A DNA stretch of 64,000 nt from Sabellastarte sp. h YS-2021 (Eukaryota; Annelida; Polychaeta; Sabellida; Sabellidae), in assembly GCA_964017235.1 (NCBI GenBank), contig OZ024936.1, positions 46,861,028 to 46,925,027 on the forward strand. Reading direction: 5' to 3'. A program made the translations under genes and the position numbers. The notes below the pieces were generated by a model, which was given only the letters and a program-made list of their open reading frames with translations, did not search any database and was not told the origin of the DNA. Shown here piece after piece: positions 1 through 8,461 of this stretch (positions within the stretch are counted from its first letter, which is position 1; every line of letters begins with the position of its first letter).

Positions 1-780
1 AAGGACTGAGTTAGGTCTACCACTGCCTGTGTGTTCACTTGGGCTTCCTCCTGAGACTGGGACCTGATCAGCCCGTCGTCCCGGTATTGGTGAATTCTGA
101 GTCCTCTTGAGAGGGCCATTAGTTTCACTTCCTTTACGATCATTGTAAAGACCTGGGGGGCTGTGGCTAGTCCGAATGGGAGGGAGGTGAATTGGAACAC
201 CTGTGACTTGTAGCAAAACCTTAGGTATTTCCTTGAGTTTGGATGGATGGGGATGTGTGGGTAAGTGTCCGACAGATCTATCGACGATACCCACTCCCCT
301 GGAATCAGGGAGGTCCTGATGGACTCTGGAGTTTCCATTTTGAACTTTTCTACGTGTAGAAAGGGGTTGAGCCTGTTTAGGTCTATGACTGGCCTCCACC
401 TTAGGTGAGGCTTGGTACTAGGAACAGGCAACTGTAAAACCCGAGAGATTTTACATTTTCCACCCTTTCTATAGCGTTCTTTGACAGAAGAGACTGGATA
501 CAGAGGCCAGGACTTGGTCTTTGAAGGGCCTTGTATCCTGACCGGGTCAGGAGTCTGACTGGACTTGGATTGAAAAGAATGACAGGATTTGTTTGCCAGT
601 CTTATCTGAAAGAACGGAGGAGAACTCCTACTGGTGGACTGAGTGAGGCTGGAGGAGTCATTGGGGGGAAGGGTTTTTATGCCCTCGTCCCCTGGAGTGG
701 GTCGAATGACCTTGGAGCCTCGGCTACTCGATTTCCCCCTACCTGGGGAAAACGATGGATACTGCTAGGGATGGAATGAC
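1..780 (-). pseudogene. Decayed DIRS-like RT fragment
   Basis: Read on the minus strand, the first ~430 bases encode an RT palm related to the three DIRS-like RTs further along the window. It has RWRPVIDLNRLNPFL, the KMETPESIRTSL block, PFGLATAP and the catalytic-box region HQYRDDG, where the other copies have HQYLDDW. Bases ~440-780 correspond to the region upstream of the RT and look like degraded gag/RT linker. Upstream residues related to KNAIERV and LGFFNRLFLVP lie in a different frame from the palm, so at least one frameshift is present near position 425. The 3' part, including RNase H and YR, lies outside the window. It is clearly a separate and older family from copies A, C and D. The identification is firm; the right boundary is approximate. 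Confidence 0.82.
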
Positions 781-2119
781 CCCCATTGGGGTGGTTCCTG
801 TAAGAGCCTCTAGATGTGGGGAATTGGAAAGGGTTGATTAATAGGGCCTGAACCCTAAGTGTTATTACAGGTGCCTTGATGAGGGACTTCTGTCCCTCCT
901 AAAGTAGTTGTGAATGGGGAACTTTAAGATCTAAAGATCCAGTATCTGACCTGAATTCACCATACCCCTTCTGACTACTTATATGCACCATGGAATTGAG
1001 TTTGACCTGTCTGGTAGTAGCCTTGCTACTGTCTTAACATATATATATAACCAGGTTGTATTCAGAAAAAACCTAGTGAAGAGCAGCCTGAAGCTCAACT
1101 CTTGCTGACCAGAAGGGGAGGAGGGGCTTATATGAGGCCCCTAAGGAGATACAAATTTGAAAACTTGTTTCATTTTAAGGGAAATTAAACGGCCCAAGTT
1201 CCTGTTGGCCTAGTAAATCATTCAGAGTCCAGACTGTGGAGGATCTAGGCATAAATTCCCTGGGGGCAGGGAGGTTCAAAAAACTGCCTAAGTTTCAATG
1301 TCCTCAAAAATTGGTTAGGGTGAAGTCAGGCAACCTACTTCCCTAAAATACAGAGCCAGGACTGAATGAAGGACCTTGTTTAGAAGGCCTCTTGGGCTTG
1401 AGGACTTGGACTTGAACTTGGACCCAAGCCTCCAATAGGTGATATTTACTGCCAGGCTGGTGAACTATTAGTCCAAGTTTTATTTATTTATTTTATTTTA
1501 TTTTTTTTTTTTGTGTGTGTGTGAGGATTGTTAGTGTTCTGATCTGGAATCAACATCCGAACATCAGAGTAGATGATCCGATCATCCGAGGATCAGATCT
1601 ACATACAATCCACCAAGCATTAGATTTCAGATGGTCCGAGAGATGCAATGAAAACCGAGTATCAAATCATACTGGGTTGAATAGAAGTTGAGAATACTGC
1701 ATCCGATTCTCGGATGCATTAAAAATCTCGGATGAACTAAGATCTTATCTGAATTTAAGCAGGGATCTGATCCACCCTGAAGAAGAAGTTGGATATTATA
1801 ATTTCTATGTAAGCTTTCCTTAAGGTAAGCATCCAAGGAAGCTTTGAAGGAACTACACAACTAGATTTACATAAGTAAATCAACTGTGACACAAGGTCAC
1901 CTGCCCCACCCGCCTCACTGCAGGTAGGGCTAGTTGTGAGATAATGAAAGCAGAAATTACACAGAATTTTTATTAAATAACATAGAATCTAAAAAAAAAA
2001 AAAAAAAACAAAAAAAAAAACCAAGTAATTATAATTTAAAACTGAATGAATTAAAATATAATTAAAATAATGGGTAACCAAGGTTACCTTATAGCCTAAA
2101 GAGACACGTAATGTCTAGA
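781..2119. other. Non-coding, no gene recognised
   Basis: I see no credible coding frame here. The stretch has a T-rich run followed by a short TG run at about 1493-1522 and an A-rich run at about 1990-2020. Between 1555 and 1735 there is a cluster of short words built on ATCCGA, including a perfect hairpin at 1699-1717 (8-bp arms GCATCCGA/TCGGATGC, 3-nt loop). The hairpin could be the relic of a small DNA transposon, but no element ends are visible. Confidence 0.5.
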
Positions 2120-2828
2120 CGATTAATGAAGAATTCTATTCCTGTTTATTTAAGTATTAACCTTATAAATGGTCAATAATACAGGAAAGAGGGATAAAAT
2201 ATATTATTTTATTTTATTTATATTTATAAACGTACTGTAAGAAACCTGCGTTTCTCAGCACATGCGGTCTAGACGTGACGTCATCACAGGGGTTTCCCCG
2301 AGGATTCCCCCAGTTAGAATCGTGCTTTATATCATATTTTAACCCTTAAAATGGACCAATAGAGTAGAAGAACGGGGATAAACCCTTGCAAAATTTATTT
2401 AATTTGATTTCAACAGGCATATATTCCTGTAAAAAAACTACCAACGCGAGACGTGCATTACAAGAAATTGCTGTCTCGACAATAAAACGGAGGCTGTTTC
2501 CGGTGATTTTACTCGACCAGGACTCGTTTGTGTTACATTTATACACTTTTAAACCCTAAAAGGGGTCCAATAATGAAGCAGATAGGGCTTAAATATTTTA
2601 TTTTATTTTAACGACAGGCATATATATATATCCTGTATTAGAAAACACATAAACGAGTCGCCACTGCTTTACAACGTGAACCCGGAAGTGGACTTCGGTT
2701 GTAAAATATGCTAAAAATACTTATCTGAACTATGAAAGGAAACCAAATTGTAATTCTATGTAATAAAATAAAGAAACTGATATAGTTTCCATATCCAACA
2801 CCAAGTATATCCTTGTAACAAGAGGAGA

Positions 2829-2860
2829 GTGCCCGTGAACGGGCACTGTGTCAGCTGACT
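2829..2860. other. HINE1 5' palindrome and subterminal inverted repeat
   Basis: GTGCCCGTGAACGGGCAC (2829-2846) is a perfect palindrome with 8-bp arms. TGTCAGCTGACT follows at 2849-2860 and recurs inverted at the far end of the element, in the hairpin at 5820-5847. Confidence 0.8.
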
Positions 2861-3099
2861 GAGTGTTTTTGATTTGTGAAGGTGATTAGAGGACAGAATA
2901 ATTATCAGGAAAAGGGCTGTACAGAAATACAGTAAATGGTAACTGAACAGCAAGTTCGAAAGAAATTCCGAAGCTGACAGAAGAAAAAGATAAAAAAGTT
3001 GTGCCCTGTAAATGGTATTATGAAGGAAAATAACAAGGTAATTGTTTAAGTGTAAAAAATAGGTTAAAACATATTTAAAGAAATACTACAAATGCAATA

Positions 3100-3665
3100 T
3101 CCTCGTTCGACCTTGAAGAAGGGGTCCAAGGTCAAATCTAACCACACAAATACATTCCCAGCCCATGATTTCCTATGGTTTACCATTCCAAACCTCTAGG
3201 ACCAATTATAAATGAGTTATAAGCACTTTTAAGCTTGGCTGTCCTCATTTGACCTTGAAGGAGGGGTCCAAAGGTCAAATCTGACCATACCAAAAGATTC
3301 CGAGCCAATGATTTCCTATGGGATGGTTTACCATCCCAAATCTCTGTCACCAATAATAAGCGAGTTGTAGGCACTTTCAATTTTCGCTATCCTCATTTGA
3401 CCTTGAAGGAGGGTTCCAAGGTCAAATCGGACCATATCAACAGATTCACAGCCCATGATTTCCTGTCTGTTTACCATCCCAAACCTCTGGGACCAATAAT
3501 AAGCGAGTTATAAGCACTTTTAAGTTTGGCTATCCTTGTTTGACCTTGAAGGAGGGGTCATTGAAGGTCAAATCTGACCACACCAAAAGATTCCCACCCC
3601 ATGATTTCCTACAGGTTGGTTTATCATCCCAAACCTCTAGGATCAACAATAAGGGAGATATAAGC
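3100..3665. repeat. R3 tandem block (~146-bp unit)
   Basis: About four degenerate units, each holding GACCTTGAAGGAGGGGTCC, a run like AAGGTCAAATCTGACCACA, and CCCAAACCTCTAGGACCAA. The same unit is expanded at 44300-45555, and an inverted remnant lies at 33620-33935. Short open frames within it shift from unit to unit and are not genes. Confidence 0.85.
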
Positions 3666-3744
3666 ACTTTTCATGACTGACAAAAAACACCTGTGGCGGC
3701 CATCTTGTTTCTCAAAATGAGGCCAAAAATATTCCCAGACAACA

Positions 3745-5440
3745 TTTTATGGTTATTAATATATACTGCAAACTTAAGAAAGCTAGCTACAATATTTTTT
3801 TTCATCAGAGCAGTAATGGTGAAATCTCTCTCTACACACTGCGGCTATCCAGTGGATACAATGATTTACTCAACAGTGAGAACCTGAAAGTAGCTATTGC
3901 TCAGCTATGCCATGACATAGAGGTCTGCAATTTCACTATGTTATAGCTGACCAAAAATTCTGTGAATAACATTTAACAAATTACTCTAAATGTAATAGTT
4001 TTCAAGTTACAACTGATTTACTCAACAGTGAGAACCTCAAAGGAACTATTACTCAGCTATGCAATGAACTACATGTCTGAAATTTTACTATGTTATAGCT
4101 AACCCAAAAGTAGGTGAACAACATATTTAAGCAAACTACTGTAAATGCAATAGTTTTCAAGCTACAACTGATTTACTCAATAGTGAGAACCTGAAAATAG
4201 CTATTACTCCGCTATGCCATGAGCTATAGGTCTGACATTTCACTATGTTATAGCTGACCCAAAAGTAGGTGAACAATATATTTTAACAAAATACTCCAAA
4301 TGCAATATTTTTCAAGTTATAGCTGATTTACTCAACAGTCAGTACCTGAGAATAGCTATTGCTCAGTTGTGCCATGAGCTATAGGTCTATAATTTCACTA
4401 TGTTATAGCTGACCCAAAAGTAGCTGAATAACATATTTCCACAAATTTCTGTAAATGCAATAGTTTTCCAATTATAACTGATTTACTCAACAGTGAGAAC
4501 TTCAAAGTAGCTATTACTCAGCTATGAAATGAGCCACAGGTCTGAAACTTCACTATGTTATAGCTGACCCCAAAATAGGTGAATAACATATTGAAACAAA
4601 ATACTCTAAATGAAATAGTTTTCAAGTTATAAGTGATTTACTCAACAGTGATAACCTAAAAGTAGCTATTACTCAGCTATGCCATGAGCTACAGGTCTGA
4701 AATTTTACTATGTTATAGCTGGCCCAAAAGTAGCTGAATAACATATTTATACGAAATTCTCTAAATGCAATAGTTTTTAAGTTACAAGTGATTTTACTCA
4801 TGATGGAAGTTACTGAAAAGCCCAAAAGTAGCGATTACTCACTTAGCTATTGAGACAGACACCCAACTTACTCCCCATATTGTAGCTATGAAAAAAGTAG
4901 CTGAATAACATATTTTAACAAAATGCTCTAAATGCAACACTTTTCAAGTTATAAGTGATTTACTCAACAGTGATAACCTAAAAGTAGCTATTACTCAGCT
5001 ATGCCATGAGCTACAGGTCTGAAATTTTACTATGTTATAGCTGACCCAAAAGTAGCTGAATAACATATTGATACGAAATTCTCTAAATGCAATAGTTTTC
5101 AAGTTATAAGCGATTTACTCAACAGTGATAACCTAAAAGTAGCTATTACTCAGCTATGCCATGAGCTACAGGTCTGAAATTTCACTATGTTATAGCTGGC
5201 CCAAAAGTAGCTGAATAACATATTTATACGAAATTCTCTAAATGCAATAGTTTTTAAGTTACAAGTGATTTTACTCATAATGGAAGTTACTGAAAAGCCC
5301 AAAAGTAGCGACTACTCACTTAGCTATTGAGACAGACACCCAACTTACTCACCATATTGTAGCTATGAAAAAAGTAGCTGAACAACATATTTTCACAAAA
5401 TGCTGTAAATGCAACACTTTTGAAGTTATAAGTGATTTAG
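3745..5440. repeat. R4 tandem block (~154-bp unit)
   Basis: About eleven degenerate units centred on AGTAGCTATTACTCAGCTAT and TTTCACTATGTTATAGCTGA. The homologous block in HINE1-right (45545-48680) is nearly twice as long, so copy number differs between the two element copies. Confidence 0.85.
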
Positions 5441-5819
5441 TGCATGATTTCATGAATTTTAATGCATTAAAAATTATTAAAAAAATTTATTAAAAAAAAG
5501 TAAGACAGATCCAGGTCTCATACTCACACAAGAGAATCTACCTCTGGCCTAGTACATATATGCAAGATATGAGATAAATCCCTACAATAGTCACTGAGAA
5601 AATTGTGATAAAATGTTGAAATTTTCACACTTTTGGTGGGGGTACCCCCCTTGTAATGTCTCTAGCAAACAGACGAACAGACAGATTTGCATGCCTTGAA
5701 CAATTTTTCATCCTCGATAGATAAGGTATCTTTTAAAAAAAACAGCATGTCTCTAGGCCTTGTAGTTTTGGAGAAGAAGTTGTTCACGCGGACGCGTACG
5801 CCGCAGAGTGATGACATAA

Positions 5820-5847
5820 TGTCAGCTGACTGACAAGTCAGCTGACA
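5820..5847. other. HINE1 3' terminal hairpin
   Basis: TGTCAGCTGACT, loop GACA, then AGTCAGCTGACA: a perfect 12-bp stem one base from the mapped 3' end of the element. In HINE1-right the same hairpin carries one mismatch (GCCAGCTGACT in the left arm). Confidence 0.8.
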
Positions 5848-6156
5848 TAAAAATGAAATAACTTTCCTTCTAAAATAAAGCATTGCTAATTCGCGTGGCC
5901 AATGAGAAAGTAGGGCGAGAGGTCAGAGGTTATCACGTGACGACAACTAGCAGTGTATCCGGTGGCTAACAAGAACTGTCTTTTTTTCTAAGACGTTGGC
6001 CCCGGGTGTGGCAACCCGAGAACAGCATTAAGTCCCACATGGTAAGCTTTTGTAGCGTAATAAAAACCATAATTTACAGAGTCTGTTAACAGTTCCTGTG
6101 ACACAGTCTTGCTCCGGGCCAGCAGTCCTTCCTGTAAGCCCTTTACACAATGATTG

Positions 6157-6651
6157 TCATTTATAGGACTGCTGGCCCTTGGCTGGTCGCGATGAGTAGT
6201 AGGAGGCTTTGGCCTTGCCCCTCTTGTGCTGTCCCCTGTTCCCAATATTCTTCCAAGCAGGGCGGTCTGGCTTTCTGAAATCTGAACGCTTGTCCTGACG
6301 CTCATAAGGGTGAAAGCGACCTTTCTTCCCAGACTGGGGCTGTCCCTTGCTTTCGAAGTTGGCAATATCCTGTTCTGCCTGCTTAAGTGCTGAATCTGGG
6401 AACAGTGTAGGAATATGTAGGGGTCCTGTACATAGGGCAGCAAAGGTGTCCGGTTTAATTCCCAACTTGAGGTGAGACAGATAAGAGTCTCGTCTGGCCA
6501 GGGTGGTGTTAGCAACAGTAACAAAAACAAAGTCCGTGAGATGCTCTAATGTCTTGGCCATGGACTGGGTAATGCTAGAGTTGAAGTTCATCAGGAACTG
6601 TAACTCATCAGCAGCCTGTGAAACTTTTGAGGACGACTTTCCTTTACTAAA
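6157..6651 (-). pseudogene. DIRS B gag, C-terminal part
   Basis: An open stretch of about 165 codons matches the C-terminal third of DIRS D gag: LSHLKLGIKPDT, LFPDSALKQAEQDIA, GRFHPYERQDKR, PAWKNIG and the common tail SSRPAKGQQSYK before the stop. It begins where DIRS A is inserted; the N-terminal part resumes at 13070. The basic, RG/K-rich C-terminus is what one expects of a nucleic-acid-binding capsid-like protein. That function is inferred from the position of the gene and its Cys/His N-terminus. Confidence 0.8.
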
Positions 6652-6693
6652 TTGCAAATTTCATAAGTAAATTAAATTTTTATAAGTTAATAC

Positions 6694-6866
6694 CCTATCC
6701 AATGGACAATTGCTTATCCGGTCGGCGCAGACCAGCCCGCCAAACGTCAGAAAAAGACGTCCTGTGTCTCCACCGGCTAGGCCGGCCCAGCACTGTGCAC
6801 TCGCCAGATGGCGTGTCATACTTCCTTCCTGTCTAGACAGCGTGACGTCATAGCATCTTTTTCGTT
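6694..6866. repeat. DIRS A 3' ITR
   Basis: Inverted copy of 12878-13050, both 173 bp. It contains TCTAGA within a longer palindrome (CCTGTCTAGACAG), the CRE-type palindrome TGACGTCA at 6843-6850, and the boundary word GCATCTTTTTCG. Confidence 0.9.
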
Positions 6867-6924
6867 GTCTAAACCTATTAGACCCCTAGTAAGCTGATAG
6901 CGGGGTCGGTGGGAGGGTCTTGTG

Positions 6925-7020
6925 TGTCCATTGGATAGGGTATTAACTTATAAAAATTTAATTTACTTATTAAATTTGCAATTTTATTGCGTTAATACAT
7001 CCTATCCAATGGACAATTGC
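6925..7020. other. DIRS A internal complementary region (ICR)
   Basis: The first half is the reverse complement of the left end of the element, and the second half is the reverse complement of its right end. They meet at AATTTGCAATTTTATTGCG. In DIRS-type retrotransposons this region is thought to template restoration of the ends and formation of a circular intermediate. Confidence 0.9.
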
Positions 7021-7192
7021 TGAATAACTACCGCTTGGTAGGCGGGTAAGTTACTAGGGACTAGGTTAAACTCATGTTGAATAATGAACAATTCTGTTAT
7101 AAGCCTGGGAAGACCTTGTGGTCGGTAACCCTTGAGGCTATGGTCGAATATCATCATCCGGTTACAAAAGGATGAACCGTCAGTCGACCTTG

Positions 7193-7217
7193 CCCCCCCC
7201 CCCCCCCCCCTTTTTTT
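7193..7217 (-). other. Polypurine tract in DIRS A
   Basis: C18T7 on the plus strand, so A7G18 on the coding strand, between the YR stop and the ICR. Equivalent tracts are at 25398-25416 in D and 49349-49368 in C. A T18-20 run at about 7300 (A-run on the coding strand) lies closer to the YR stop and is shared only with D. Confidence 0.75.
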
Positions 7218-7378
7218 AACAGACCTGCTCTGAGGTAGGGGAAGAGAGGGATGAGTTCAGTCCCATAGAAGTAGTCCTCCCAGAGGAAGTATGTCCAGAA
7301 TTTTTTTTTTTTTTTTTTATAACTATAAGTGCAATATATACAGAGGTGTACTACTATTTACATATGTACAGGTCTCCT

Positions 7379-8461
7379 CTAATTCCTCGCCTGTTGGTGG
7401 ATCTGCTGGGCAGCCACAACAGGACCAAGGTGATAGAGCTCTGAGTCTGCCCAAGCCACATCCTTCAGATAAAATTGAGTGAAGGTATTATGAGATTTCC
7501 AGTGGCAGGCTGATAAGATCTGCTCTAAGGAAACTCCCGACTGGAAGGCCTTAGAAGCAGCAAAGGCCCTCACATCATGAGCTTTGACTTGATGTAGGGT
7601 GTGGGCCTGTTGATCAGAGAGCTCATAGCATAAGATCACAGTCTGCTTGATCCATGAGGAGATAGTGGCACGTGAGATGTCTTTGTTGAAACCTTTCTTG
7701 AAGGAGACAAAAACTAATTCTTTGCCCTGCCTAAGGTCTGAAGTCTTGTCCAAATAGTAGCGCAAAGCTCTAACAGGACAAAGGGTTCTGTCAGACTTGA
7801 GGGACCTATCCAGAGTAGGAGCCAGAGCTGGTATGACCACTGGTGCTACACTCTCGGGGCCCTCTTTAGCCAGCTGATTCTTGGAAAGAAAGCTGGGAGA
7901 TGGAAACAGGGATACCCTAGACCAGTCAGACTGGTGTCTGATGTTCTTATGCTGCCAGGCATGTATCTCACTCCTTCTTTTGCCCGAGCCCAGGGCTAAA
8001 AGGAAGACCGTCTTGAAGGTCAGATGCTTCAATGATGCCTCCCTAAGGGGCTCAAAAGGGGCCTTTGTCAGCTGGTGTAATACCAGAGAAAGGTTCCAGG
8101 AGGGTATACCCCTACGCCCCTTGGGTCTGTCCCTGTGGAAACTGTCCAGGAGACGGGTGAGATTATCCTCTTTGCTGATATTGACTGTGGTATTACCCAG
8201 TTTATCAGCAATGGCAGACCTGTATCCATCAATGGTGCTGGGCTGCAATTCTTTGACCTCAAAGAGGTAGAGTAGAAAGTCAGCCACCGACTTCACAGGT
8301 GGTGCCCTGAAGTCCACCTGATTAGCGACGCACCACTTTGTAAAAATGGTCCACTTTGCCTCATAGACTGATCTGGTTGATCTTCTCTGAGGAGCCTCAA
8401 TTCTTGCTGCCACTGCTTCAGAGAAGCCCTGTTCTTTGATTGCTGTGGCTCTAGGAGCCAT
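7379..8461 (-). CDS. DIRS A tyrosine recombinase
   Basis: The C-terminal 360 codons from an in-frame ATG at 8461 form a phage-integrase-type YR. This enzyme would integrate the circular cDNA by strand exchange without target duplication. Visible are an N-terminal SAM-like domain (YEAKWTIFTKWC, QPSTIDGYRSAIADKL), catalytic Arg in GKRRSEIHAW (about residues 161-170 from this ATG), the HxxR box AHDVRAF (295-298), CHWKSHNTF, and the nucleophile Tyr in TQFYLKD (331). The frame is also open upstream for another ~700 codons (see 8462-10588). It overlaps the RT end by 169 bases in another frame. It differs from the D copy at only about 20 of 360 residues. Confidence 0.9.
   Translation of the reverse strand: MAPRATAIKEQGFSEAVAARIEAPQRRSTRSVYEAKWTIFTKWCVANQVDFRAPPVKSVADFLLYLFEVKELQPSTIDGYRSAIADKLGNTTVNISKEDNLTRLLDSFHRDRPKGRRGIPSWNLSLVLHQLTKAPFEPLREASLKHLTFKTVFLLALGSGKRRSEIHAWQHKNIRHQSDWSRVSLFPSPSFLSKNQLAKEGPESVAPVVIPALAPTLDRSLKSDRTLCPVRALRYYLDKTSDLRQGKELVFVSFKKGFNKDISRATISSWIKQTVILCYELSDQQAHTLHQVKAHDVRAFAASKAFQSGVSLEQILSACHWKSHNTFTQFYLKDVAWADSELYHLGPVVAAQQIHQQARN

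Larger units (their letters stand above)
2819..5848 (+). mobile_element. HINE1-left: Helentron/HINE-like non-autonomous element
   Basis: The ends are fixed by comparison: R1-right reads through from CTTGTA to AAAAAGAAATAAC, whereas this copy has ~3.03 kb between those words. The 5' end carries a palindrome (2829-2846) followed by TGTCAGCTGACT (2849-2860). The 3' end is a perfect hairpin with 12-bp arms of the same word and a GACA loop (5820-5847). The interior is two tandem-repeat blocks and no gene. A subterminal inverted repeat, tandem-repeat core, 3' hairpin, A/T-rich target and absence of a long target duplication are the reported traits of Helentron-associated elements (HINE, DINE-1, pearl). 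The class is inferred from structure; the insertion itself is seen directly. Confidence 0.65.
2120..6064. repeat. Repeat R1, left copy, split by HINE1
   Basis: Positions ~2120-2818 and 5849-6064 together match, in order, the uninterrupted copy at ~18640-19488. The repeat is itself modular: a degenerate unit that begins near AACCCTTAAAATGGWCCAATA and ends near AACAGGCATATAT..CCTGTA occurs about three times. It contains GTCTAGACGTGACGTCA (CRE palindrome at 2276-2283) and ends in GGTAAGCTTTTGTAGCGTAATAAAA-like sequence resembling the outer end of the DIRS-like elements. I see no coding capacity. It may be a non-autonomous relative of the DIRS-like elements, but that is inference. Confidence 0.7.

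Noticed and set aside
7193-7217. C-run as an assembly artefact
   Set aside because: Equivalent runs occur at the same place in three separate elements; the exact length may still be unreliable.
7881-8270. 129-codon plus-strand frame, and others such as 10089-10385, 9911-10156, 28855-29115, 30281-30463 and 51059-51385
   Set aside because: Antisense shadows of DIRS gag, RT and YR genes on the minus strand.
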